The position numbers and the translations under genes were made by a program. Below, piece after piece: positions 6,971 to 13,024 of a DNA stretch of 13,024 nucleotides (positions are counted from its first letter, which is position 1; the number at the start of each line of letters is the position of its first letter). The notes beneath the pieces were generated by a model that searched no databases, was not told the DNA's origin, and saw nothing but the letters and a program-made list of their open reading frames with translations. The DNA is taken from contig CAMNNS010000031.1 of the NCBI GenBank assembly GCA_946545765.1, forward strand, positions 1 through 13,024. Direction: 5' to 3'. This DNA is from an uncultured Bacteroidales bacterium. Its GTDB lineage: Bacteria; Bacteroidota; Bacteroidia; Bacteroidales; UBA932.

Positions 6971-9900
6971 ATGAAGAGAAGTTTAAAAATTAGTCTCATT
7001 ATTGTATCTCTATTTTTGATAGAGAGTTTTCTCCCCTTTACTTCTTATGGGCAGAATAAAGATCCTAAATCTTATCCCGATGCGTTGATACGTGGTAAGA
7101 ATGTGCAAAAAGTAAAGGACTTATCTCAATTCTCAGAGATGGCAGATTCTGTTAAAGCTTACATTTCTCCATCTGCAAGAATTAAAGTGCCGATAAAAGT
7201 TGAGTCTGTTTATCTTCAAAAAAAGGATTCTATCTATGTTACTTTTAATAGGTTGCTCGCAGATTATCCTTTTGTAGATAAAACAGTTGAGGATATAGAA
7301 AATATTGTTAAGCAAACAATGCCTCCCCTTTATAAAAAGAAAAAAGTTGCAATCTTTTGTAATGGCACTAAATTAAAGATGCTTGCAAATCCTTTTTATT
7401 CAGATGATAATGAGTATAAAAAAATCCAAGCCAAGGCTATGCAAAGTGGTTCGAATAAAGCTAAAAAAAGTAAAGAGAATCCACTCAAACAAGAGATTTC
7501 AAAACCTTATACTATTACTAAAGGGTTACAGAATAGACATATCGCGATGCAAAATAGTCATGGATGGTTTTATGAACCAACTTTAGATAGATGGGAGTTC
7601 CAAAGGGCAAGGCTTTATGGTGTTGTAGAAGACACATATACAATGAGTTATGTTGTTCCATTTGTTGTGCCAATGTTAGAGAATGCTGGAGCAATTGTCC
7701 TTATGCCAAAAGAGAGAGATTGGAATTTGAATGAGGTTATAGTTGATAATGATACTAATAGAGACGGATATAAAGAGTATAATGGAAGATATTCGTGGGA
7801 AAAAGGTGATTCTCTTGGTTTTGCTAATCCTAAAGAATCTTATGTTTTTGGTGAGAATCCTTTTAAAATGGGTAGTTATATGCAGGTTAAAGGGGTTAAA
7901 GATTCCGATGAGGTTAGCCAGATTTCATGGAATCCAAATATTCCAGCAGAGGGAGAATACGCTGTTTATATTTCATATCATTCTTTACCTGAGAGTACAG
8001 ATGAGGCTAAATATATTGTTAAATATAATGGAGGAGAGGCTGAATTTATTGTTAATCAGCAAATAGCAGGTGGTATATGGGTCTATTTAGGTACATTCTA
8101 TTTTAAAGAAGGCGAAAGTGAACAAGGAGTTTATTTATCTAATAATGATACAGATGGAATTATTACAGCAGATGCTTGTAAATTTGGCGGTGGTATGGGA
8201 AACATAGCAAGGGGTATGGGAGAAGGTTTTATTAGTGGTATGCCAAGATTTATGGAGGGGGCAAGATATTGGTTGCAATGGAGTGGTATGCCAGATACAG
8301 TTTATTCTGTATCTGGAAATTTAGATGATTATACAGATGATTACGTATCGAGAGGAAAATGGGTTAATAGATTGGCAGGTGGTTCTTCAGTTTTACCTGA
8401 GTGGGGTTATGGTGGTTTAAAAGTTCCAATAGATTTATCTTTTGCATTTCATACAGATGCAGGCTCCTATTTGGGTGATACAATCGTTGGTACATTATCT
8501 ATTTATACAAGAAATTGTCCCGATTTTGGAGGTGATAATTATTACTCTAATAATGAGGATAGGATTTTGGGTAGGTATCTTGCAGATATTGTTCAAACTC
8601 AATTAGTTGATGATGTATCTAAAAAATATGGTTTTGATTGGTCTCGGAGAGGTTTATGGGATCGTTCTTATTCTGAGAGCAGAACGCCGCAAGTCCCATC
8701 AATGTTGTTGGAATTTTTATCTCATCACAATTTTGCTGATATGAAATTTGGATTAGATCCAGATTTTAGATTTACCGCATCGCGAGCCATTTACAAAGGA
8801 ATTCTAAAGTTTTTATCATTTAAAAACAAGGTTCCATATATAGTGCAGCCACTGCCTGTAAATAATATGAATGTTATTTTAGATGGAGATTATGCAACTG
8901 TTTCTTGGTCTGCTGTAGAAGATGAAATAGAACCTACTGCTATTCCAAAAGGGTATGTTGTTTATACTGCTATAAATGATAATGGTTATGACAGAGGAAC
9001 ATATATTAAAGAATCTTCATATAGATTAAAACTTAATAGGGGTGATATTTATCGCTTTAAAGTTACTGCGGTTAATGATGGAGGTGAGAGTTTCCCTTCT
9101 GAAGTTGTTGCAGTTGGGGTTTCAAATGACACTAAAAGAGAAAACGAAAAACCTGTCTTAATTGTAAATGCTTTTGATAGAGTAGGTGCTCCAAAGTGGT
9201 TGCAAAGTAGAGACTCAACGATAGCTGGCTTTTTTGCAAATCAAGATCATGGTGTCCCTTATATAAAAGATGCTTCGTATTTAGGTGATATGTACGAATT
9301 TAGAAGAGATATACCATGGAAAGATGATGATTCTCCCGGGTTTGGTTCGTGTTATAGCGATATGGCAGGAAAGATTATAGCAGGTAATACCTTTGATTAT
9401 GCTTATGACCATGGGAAAGCCTTTATGAAAGCAGGTTATAGTTTTGTCTCTTCTACAAGAAGTGCAGTAGAAAATGGTGTAACAAAACTTACTGATTACA
9501 ATATTTGTGATATGATTATGGGTAAGCAGCTTCAAAGTAATAATGGTTCGTTAACTAAGTTGGTAAAATATGCTGTTTATACTCCACAAATAAAAAAGGC
9601 TATAAAAGAGTTTTGTGCTAATGGTAGAAAGTTTTTATTATCAGGAGCTTATATTGCAACAGATTTAGTAGATTCCTATGTTACAGATTCATCAGATATT
9701 AAATTTGCCGCTGATGTTCTAAAGTTTAAATGGATGACGAATTTTGCCACTAAAGATGGTAGAGTTGCTGCGGTAAACAATCAATATGGTTTTAATGGGG
9801 AGTTCTCGTTTTATGCAACTCTTAATGATAAGAAATATTTGTGCGAATCTCCAGATGCCTTTGTTCCTATAGGTGAGAATGCTTTTACTATAATGCGGTA

Positions 9901-10048
9901 TCCTCAAACCTCTATCTCTGCTGCAGTAGCGTACGCAGGAAATGATTATAAGATAGTTTCTTTTGGATTTCCTATTGAGACATTAAAAGAGCAAAATCAG
10001 ATAGATAGGTTGATAGAACAAGTTATCTATTTCTTTGATAGATACTAA
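6971..10048 (+). CDS. Large exported N-acetylmuramoyl-L-alanine amidase (Amidase_3-type) with inserted golvesin/xanthan-lyase-like domain and Fn3
   Basis: 1025 residues with a signal peptide of about 27 residues ending near SYGQ. An N-terminal region of unknown fold (about 30-180) includes a basic, lysine-rich linker (150-175). The zinc amidase domain begins with His197 (NSHGWFYE) and probable ligand Glu209 (RWEFQRAR). It resumes with His494 (FAFHTDAG) and catalytic-type Glu581 (LLEFLSHHN). Between the halves, about 290-405, lies a beta-rich segment like the golvesin/xanthan lyase carbohydrate-binding module. A fibronectin-III-like domain follows at about 622-718, then a C-terminal domain (725-1025) of the kind annotated as xanthan lyase in Bacteroidetes. 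Despite that annotation, peptidoglycan cleavage is the better functional guess, supported by the adjacent DUF1460 amidase. Domain limits were read by eye. Confidence 0.85.
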   Translation: MKRSLKISLIIVSLFLIESFLPFTSYGQNKDPKSYPDALIRGKNVQKVKDLSQFSEMADSVKAYISPSARIKVPIKVESVYLQKKDSIYVTFNRLLADYPFVDKTVEDIENIVKQTMPPLYKKKKVAIFCNGTKLKMLANPFYSDDNEYKKIQAKAMQSGSNKAKKSKENPLKQEISKPYTITKGLQNRHIAMQNSHGWFYEPTLDRWEFQRARLYGVVEDTYTMSYVVPFVVPMLENAGAIVLMPKERDWNLNEVIVDNDTNRDGYKEYNGRYSWEKGDSLGFANPKESYVFGENPFKMGSYMQVKGVKDSDEVSQISWNPNIPAEGEYAVYISYHSLPESTDEAKYIVKYNGGEAEFIVNQQIAGGIWVYLGTFYFKEGESEQGVYLSNNDTDGIITADACKFGGGMGNIARGMGEGFISGMPRFMEGARYWLQWSGMPDTVYSVSGNLDDYTDDYVSRGKWVNRLAGGSSVLPEWGYGGLKVPIDLSFAFHTDAGSYLGDTIVGTLSIYTRNCPDFGGDNYYSNNEDRILGRYLADIVQTQLVDDVSKKYGFDWSRRGLWDRSYSESRTPQVPSMLLEFLSHHNFADMKFGLDPDFRFTASRAIYKGILKFLSFKNKVPYIVQPLPVNNMNVILDGDYATVSWSAVEDEIEPTAIPKGYVVYTAINDNGYDRGTYIKESSYRLKLNRGDIYRFKVTAVNDGGESFPSEVVAVGVSNDTKRENEKPVLIVNAFDRVGAPKWLQSRDSTIAGFFANQDHGVPYIKDASYLGDMYEFRRDIPWKDDDSPGFGSCYSDMAGKIIAGNTFDYAYDHGKAFMKAGYSFVSSTRSAVENGVTKLTDYNICDMIMGKQLQSNNGSLTKLVKYAVYTPQIKKAIKEFCANGRKFLLSGAYIATDLVDSYVTDSSDIKFAADVLKFKWMTNFATKDGRVAAVNNQYGFNGEFSFYATLNDKKYLCESPDAFVPIGENAFTIMRYPQTSISAAVAYAGNDYKIVSFGFPIETLKEQNQIDRLIEQVIYFFDRY

Positions 10049-10067
10049 GATTTAGTATTTTTTCTAA

Positions 10068-10093
10068 AGAAGAGTCTTGGAGTGCTCTCTTCT
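10068..10093 (+). terminator. Possible weak terminator of the amidase operon
   Basis: AGAAGAG pairs with CTCTTCT across a 12-nt loop, starting 20 nt after the stop codon. Only a short T-run (ATATTTT) follows. The structure is plausible but weak. Confidence 0.35.
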
Positions 10094-10184
10094 GATATTT
10101 TAAAATTCTATACAACTCTAAACGATGAGTGCATTATGTATCGGAATTCTTATCGGTGAGGAAAAGTTCATACGATTAAAGAGG

Positions 10185-10220
10185 ATAAGGGGCGCCAATA
10201 TGTTTTTGGTCACCCCTTAT
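10185..10220. terminator. Hairpin between rnpB and the convergent amidase gene
   Basis: ATAAGGGG (10185-10192) and CCCCTTAT (10213-10220) form an 8-bp stem. Partial extra pairing of CGCC with GGTC may extend it around the loop. It lies just past the 3' end of rnpB and is the likely end of that transcript, although a clear U-tract is missing on either strand. Confidence 0.45.
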
Positions 10221-10223
10221 TAA

Positions 10224-10562
10224 TTTTGGCCTACAATAAGCCGGATTCTGTAACAATCAGAAGATTGCCTTTTATCATTTATCTAACGCAGCCTACCCCT
10301 CGGCAACGGGCGAGCAACCCTTAATTACCGATATACTTGGCCTTGCAGGATGTGGCGGATACCTATTTAATGTTGCCATTAAATAGCGTGAGCTCTTACC
10401 TCGCGTTCTCACCCTTACCTAATATTCAGCAACTGAAAACCAGGCGGTTATTTTCTGCTATCCTAACATAAACTTTCATCTATCTGTGATTTCCACAGCA
10501 CATTGCTCTATCCTGTCCGGACTTTCCTCCCTTTGAAAACAAAGAGCGATAAAATTTTCAGC
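10224..10562 (-). ncRNA. rnpB: RNase P RNA (bacterial type A)
   Basis: Catalytic RNA that trims the 5' leaders of pre-tRNAs. The minus strand carries the two universally conserved blocks that pair to form helix P4: GGAGGAAAGTCCGGAC (complement of 10515-10530) and ACAGAATCCGGCTTAT (complement of 10236-10251). Between them lies a GGGTGAGAACGCGAGGTAAGAG-like P10/P11 block (around 10385-10415). The end points are estimates: the 5' end is set a few bases after the TATATTTG core, and the 3' end just past AGGCCAAAATT. An AATTTT near the 5' end can pair with AAAATT near the 3' end to form part of P1. The gene faces the amidase operon end to end. Confidence 0.93.
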
Positions 10563-10567
10563 CGATA

Positions 10568-10575
10568 CAAATATA
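10568..10575 (-). promoter_or_regulatory. -7 promoter element of rnpB
   Basis: The minus strand reads TATATTTG, an exact TAnnTTTG core, about 5 nt before the estimated rnpB 5' end. No TTTG stands at the -33 distance; that position falls in the purine-rich (minus strand) repeat tract. Confidence 0.65.
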
Positions 10576-10584
10576 ATTTATTTT

Positions 10585-10707
10585 CTATTTTTTTCTTTTC
10601 TTCTCTTCTCTTCTCTTCTCTTCTCTTCTCTTCTCTTGTATATACCTACCAGTATAGAGTTTTTTCTTTAATTTTAGTCTTACTCTCTTTTGCTTCTTCT
10701 TGCTCAT
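10585..10707 (-). CDS. Possible 40-residue, strongly basic small ORF containing the pentanucleotide repeat
   Basis: ATG at 10707 opens 40 codons ending in TAG at 10585-10587, starting 19 nt after the stop of the recombinase gene on the same strand. The product begins MSKKKQKRVRLKLKKKLYTG. It ends with EKRRE repeats encoded by the (GAGAA)n tract and a KKRKK tail. A purine-rich GAAGAGGAAG lies 10-19 nt upstream and could serve as a ribosome binding site. The composition is fully explained by the purine-rich minus strand, so this may be chance. No family is recognised. Confidence 0.22.
   Translation of the reverse strand: MSKKKQKRVRLKLKKKLYTGRYIQEKRREEKRREEKKRKK
10588..10637. repeat. 50-nt homopyrimidine tract with (TTCTC)x7 microsatellite
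   Basis: Seven perfect TTCTC units fill 10601-10635, preceded by two TTTTC-like units and a T-run. The plus strand is all pyrimidine from 10588 to 10637. The unit array has mirror symmetry (CTCTTCTC reads the same backwards), a feature of triplex-forming DNA. It covers the -33 and upstream region of the rnpB promoter and could change length by slippage. Confidence 0.95.
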
Positions 10708-10726
10708 CTTTTTACGCTTCCTCTTC

Positions 10727-11332
10727 TTAAAGAGAATTGATATTACAATAAGTTTGAATAAAACGGTGTATTGTTGAGTTTGAAATATTATATTCCCTAC
10801 TTAAACTCCTTATACTCGCCCCTTTATTTAATCTATCTACTATCTGTTCCCTTCTTTTTAATAAAAATTTGATACTCTTACTATCACCCTTTTTTCTCCC
10901 CAGTACTATCCCTTCTTTTTTTCTATACATAAGTGCCTCTTTAGTTCTCATTGCAATGAGTTCTCTCTCTATTTCAGCAACTAAACCAAAGGCAAAACAG
11001 AGTACTTTGGAATTAATACTATTGTCAAAGCAGTATTTTTCTTTTGTGCTATATAATATCACTCCTTTCTGCAATAATGTACCCATTATACGCATTATGT
11101 CTGTGAGGTTTCTGCTTAACCGACTTAACTCTGTGATAATTATAGTATCACCCTTACCTAATTTATTTACCAAATTCTCAAGTTTTCTATCTTTCCACTT
11201 TTTCCCGCTAATTATTTCTGTTACATAGTGATCTATTTTTATATTTTTGATGTTAGCAAAAATGTCAACTTCGTTTTTCTGATTTTCAAGAGTTTGTTTT
11301 TCTGTAGATACTCGCAAATATGCTATAACCAT
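10727..11332 (-). CDS. Serine site-specific recombinase, DNA invertase/resolvase family (Mpi-like)
   Basis: 201 residues, complete. The catalytic domain has Arg7 and nucleophile Ser9 in AYLRVSTEKQ, the ELSRLSR motif at 68-74 with Arg71 and Arg74, and the long E-helix region AEIERELIAMRTKEAL (119-134). A C-terminal helix-turn-helix follows (about 172-192, SIRSLSREYNISNSTIHRF). The sequence resembles the master invertase Mpi of Bacteroides fragilis, which flips many promoters across the chromosome; that assignment is from memory of the family, not from a search. It could equally be a resolvase. I see no transposase, cargo or long inverted repeats next to it. No TAnnTTTG core lies upstream on its strand. 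Confidence 0.88.
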   Translation of the reverse strand: MVIAYLRVSTEKQTLENQKNEVDIFANIKNIKIDHYVTEIISGKKWKDRKLENLVNKLGKGDTIIITELSRLSRNLTDIMRIMGTLLQKGVILYSTKEKYCFDNSINSKVLCFAFGLVAEIERELIAMRTKEALMYRKKEGIVLGRKKGDSKSIKFLLKRREQIVDRLNKGASIRSLSREYNISNSTIHRFIQTYCNINSL

Positions 11333-11495
11333 TATAAATCCATTTGTATTAAATACATTTACACTTATTCTCTAAAGTTTTAGTATATAGATGTGAAAGT
11401 AGTACCTAAATAAACATATTCTCTGTTTAACCATAATAAATGAAGACCCTCTTTATGTATTGTGAAATCGCTATTTAGAAAGAGCACAAGTTTCT

Positions 11496-11520
11496 ATAGT
11501 TTATTGGCGATATAAACTAT
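11496..11520. repeat. 9-bp hairpin upstream of the recombinase
   Basis: ATAGTTTAT and ATAAACTAT form a perfect 9-bp stem around the 7-nt loop TGGCGAT. No T-run follows on either strand, so it is not a standard terminator. It could be a protein binding site or an RNA hairpin. Confidence 0.5.
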
Positions 11521-11540
11521 TAAGAGTCTCTATGTTAGTA

Positions 11541-11563
11541 CTATCTTCTTAAAATTAAGATAG
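11541..11563 (-). terminator. Possible terminator hairpin of the DUF4491 gene
   Basis: CTATCTT and AAGATAG pair 11 nt after the stop codon of the leftward DUF4491 gene, with additional TTAA pairing possible inside the loop. It lacks a U-tract. Confidence 0.35.
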
Positions 11564-11573
11564 CTTGTAAGGT

Positions 11574-11861
11574 TTAATATTTTCTTTTTGGATTTTTTGG
11601 GAACCATCCCTTACGCACCCTCTCTCTTTGGTGGAATATTTCTAATATCCCCCAAAATGAAGAGAACGATGCTACACCATAGATTGCAGATAGTACTATA
11701 TTTGAGCATAATATGGAGGATATTAAGAAGATGCTCCCTAAAAGAGCAAATAACCACCAAATTTTTACACCAAAATAGTATTCTCCTTTTATTACTAATG
11801 GGTGGTATATCCCTATAATTAAGAAAGAAACAAGTCCTATAATACATCCGCTCCAATTCAT
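11574..11861 (-). CDS. DUF4491 family small membrane protein
   Basis: 95 residues of unknown function. The start MNWSGCIIGL and the ending ERVRKGWFPKNPKRKY match what I know of the Bacteroidetes DUF4491 family. Three hydrophobic segments (about 4-20, 36-52, 54-70) suggest an inner-membrane protein with a basic tail. The reading frame is open for 30 more codons upstream (to 11951), but that extension is not family-like, would cross the divergent promoters and would overlap the receptor gene. The ATG at 11861 is therefore chosen. Confidence 0.85.
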   Translation of the reverse strand: MNWSGCIIGLVSFLIIGIYHPLVIKGEYYFGVKIWWLFALLGSIFLISSILCSNIVLSAIYGVASFSSFWGILEIFHQRERVRKGWFPKNPKRKY

Positions 11862-11883
11862 ATATTTAAGATTAAAATGGTAG

Positions 11884-11911
11884 GCAAATATAATGATTTT
11901 ATTATATTTGC
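11884..11911. promoter_or_regulatory. Symmetrical divergent promoter of DUF4491 and the TonB receptor
   Basis: Two exact TATATTTG cores point away from each other: minus strand at 11885-11892 and plus strand at 11903-11910. With their flanks they make a perfect 11-bp inverted repeat (GCAAATATAAT / ATTATATTTGC) around the 6-nt spacer GATTTT. The two -7 elements are only 10 nt apart, so polymerase could probably occupy only one side at a time. Neither has a clear TTTG at -33. Confidence 0.6.
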
Positions 11912-11939
11912 TCCCCTTAATATATTTAATAATAATGCA

Positions 11940-13024
11940 ATGCTTACCCATAAGTGTACGAGATATTTTACCTTGTTTTTTAAAATATCGTTTTTCAGTT
12001 CAATTATTTTTTATTCAGATAATCTTTTTTCTCAAATTGAGAATCAAGGTTTTCAGAATTATGCAGATTTAGATTCAAAAGATACAATCGTAAAGTCTTA
12101 TAATATTGAAGAATTAGTTGTTATAAATTCTCCAAGAGAGAGTAGGCGACTAAGGAACCAGCCCTTATCTGTTAGTTTAGTGCCGAATCGCGATTTGAGA
12201 CTTAATAGAATTTTATCTATGAAAGGGCTAACATCCTTAGTTCCAAATTTGTATATACCTAATTATGGCTCTAAAGTTACAGGTTCTATTTATGTTAGGG
12301 GAATAGGTTCGAGAATAAATTCTTCTGCTGTAGGTATGTATGTAGATGGCATCCCTTACTTTAATAAGTCATCTTTTGATTTTGATTATGCAGACATTGA
12401 AAGAATTGATGTTTTAAGAGGTCCACAAAGTACTCTCTATGGGTTAAATACAATGGGTGGGTTGATAAATATTTACACAAAATCTCCTTTAGATTATTCT
12501 GGAACAGAATTAATATTATCTGGGGCCACTAAGAATGAATATAGAGGTAGTGTTACCCATTATCATAAAGCTTCTGATAAGTTTGCTTTTTCTGTGGGTG
12601 GCTTTATAGATAGCAAAGGGGGAGTATTCAGAAATCTATATGATAAAAAGAAGATAGATAAACAGTTAAGTGGAGGTGGCAGAATCAAATCAACCTATCT
12701 CCCTTCCGATTCATGGAGATTAGATCTAAATATCAACTATGAATATGCCGATGGTGGTGGATTTCCTTATGGTGAATTTAATAAAGTTACTAAAGAGTAT
12801 AGCACTCCAAATTATAATTATAAAAGTGGATATTATAGAAATCTCCTAAATAGCGGTTTTACAGCAACTTATACTAATGGTGATTTCTCGTTATCTTTTG
12901 TTACCGGTTATCAGTATCTAAAAGACAGAATGAGAATGGATCAAGATTATACAGTATTAGATTATTACACTTTGAATCAGTATCAAATGCAAAATACTTT
13001 TAGTGAGGAGATATTGATTAAAAA
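11940..13024 (+). CDS. TonB-dependent outer-membrane receptor (3' end outside window)
   Basis: 361 codons are visible. A signal peptide of about 32 residues ends at NLFSQ. A TonB-box-like IEELVVI stands at 56-62. The plug domain follows, with SIYVRGIGSR (116-125), VGMYVDGIPY (131-140) and the diagnostic IERIDVLRGPQSTLYG (153-168) and GGLINIYTK (173-181). The first barrel strands come next. There is no N-terminal carboxypeptidase-like domain and no SusD partner in view, so it resembles siderophore, cobalamin or metal receptors more than SusC glycan importers. The ligand is unknown. ATG at 11940 is chosen because it precedes the signal peptide and lies 30 nt after a TATATTTG core. Confidence 0.93.
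   Translation, partial: MLTHKCTRYFTLFFKISFFSSIIFYSDNLFSQIENQGFQNYADLDSKDTIVKSYNIEELVVINSPRESRRLRNQPLSVSLVPNRDLRLNRILSMKGLTSLVPNLYIPNYGSKVTGSIYVRGIGSRINSSAVGMYVDGIPYFNKSSFDFDYADIERIDVLRGPQSTLYGLNTMGGLINIYTKSPLDYSGTELILSGATKNEYRGSVTHYHKASDKFAFSVGGFIDSKGGVFRNLYDKKKIDKQLSGGGRIKSTYLPSDSWRLDLNINYEYADGGGFPYGEFNKVTKEYSTPNYNYKSGYYRNLLNSGFTATYTNGDFSLSFVTGYQYLKDRMRMDQDYTVLDYYTLNQYQMQNTFSEEILIK

Larger units (their letters stand above)
11333..11573. other. AT-rich intergenic region between recombinase and DUF4491 gene
   Basis: No coding potential is seen in these 241 nt. They hold two small hairpins (11496-11520 and 11541-11563), a 7-bp inverted pair CTAAATA/TATTTAG (11406-11412 and 11472-11478) and two copies of TATTCTCT near 11366 and 11418. 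No TAnnTTTG core was found on either strand. By eye there is no inverted repeat long enough to mark an invertible segment. Confidence 0.6.

Noticed and set aside
7133..9907. Several 60-107 codon frames on both strands inside the large amidase gene
   Set aside because: They are shadows of a well-supported 1025-codon gene.
10125..10223. A 32-codon plus-strand frame after the amidase gene
   Set aside because: It has no recognisable product, no ribosome binding site and runs through the rnpB hairpin.
10601..10635. CRISPR-like array
   Set aside because: The repeat is a perfect 5-nt microsatellite without spacers; no CRISPR repeats or cas genes are seen.
10503..10730. A 75-codon plus-strand frame
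   Set aside because: It is antisense to the rnpB 5' half and the pyrimidine repeat, giving a Phe/Ser/Leu low-complexity peptide.
10869..11228. A 119-codon plus-strand frame
   Set aside because: It is antisense to the recombinase, whose catalytic motifs are intact.
10727..11332. Recombinase as part of an insertion sequence or integrated element
   Set aside because: No terminal inverted repeats, target duplications, attachment site at a tRNA or other mobile genes were found around it.
11862..11951. An N-terminal extension of the DUF4491 protein by 30 residues
   Set aside because: It would overlap the divergent promoters and the receptor start, and the family begins at MNWSG.

Overview
The window looks like a piece of an AT-rich Bacteroidetes chromosome, probably order Bacteroidales. 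Three things point there. Several genes carry the Bacteroidetes-type promoter core TAnnTTTG a short distance upstream. The protein families are typical of the group: a DUF1460 amidase, a large xanthan-lyase-like amidase, a DUF4491 protein, an Mpi-like serine invertase and exported C1B peptidases. Most genes also lack a strong Shine-Dalgarno sequence. The genus cannot be fixed from the sequence alone.

Positions 1-2000: a leftward clpB disaggregase, cut by the window's left edge, starts at 1787. It lacks the N-terminal Clp_N domain. It is divergent from a rightward cluster that runs queE (7-deazaguanine synthesis), two tandem exported papain-like C1B peptidases, and pssA (phosphatidylserine synthase). 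Gaps in this cluster are 27, 16 and -1 nt, so it is probably one operon. The 3' end of pssA runs into the antisense strand of a leftward tRNA-Lys(CTT) gene. A long A-tract/hairpin/T-tract terminator follows.

Positions 6000-10050: a two-gene rightward unit encodes two different predicted peptidoglycan amidases. The first is a DUF1460 (NlpC/P60-fold) enzyme. The second is a 1025-residue Amidase_3-type enzyme whose catalytic domain is split by an inserted carbohydrate-binding-like domain and followed by a fibronectin-III module. Both carry signal peptides, so they probably work together on muropeptides in the periplasm or outside the cell.

Positions 10050-10740: the RNase P RNA gene (rnpB) lies on the minus strand, facing the amidase gene. 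A perfect TATATTTG promoter core sits just before it. Directly upstream is a 50-nt homopyrimidine tract containing (TTCTC)x7. This tract also lies inside a possible 40-codon, very basic small ORF on the minus strand.

Positions 10727-13024: a complete Mpi-like serine recombinase (DNA invertase family) is on the minus strand. It is followed by about 240 nt of AT-rich non-coding DNA with small hairpins, a 95-residue DUF4491 membrane protein (minus), and the first 361 codons of a TonB-dependent outer-membrane receptor (plus). The last two genes are divergent, and their two promoter cores together form a perfect 11-bp inverted repeat. I found no clear new multi-gene system. The most unusual points are the N-domain-less ClpB, the pssA/tRNA overlap, the repeat tract in front of rnpB, the invertase with no visible invertible segment, and the palindromic divergent promoter.
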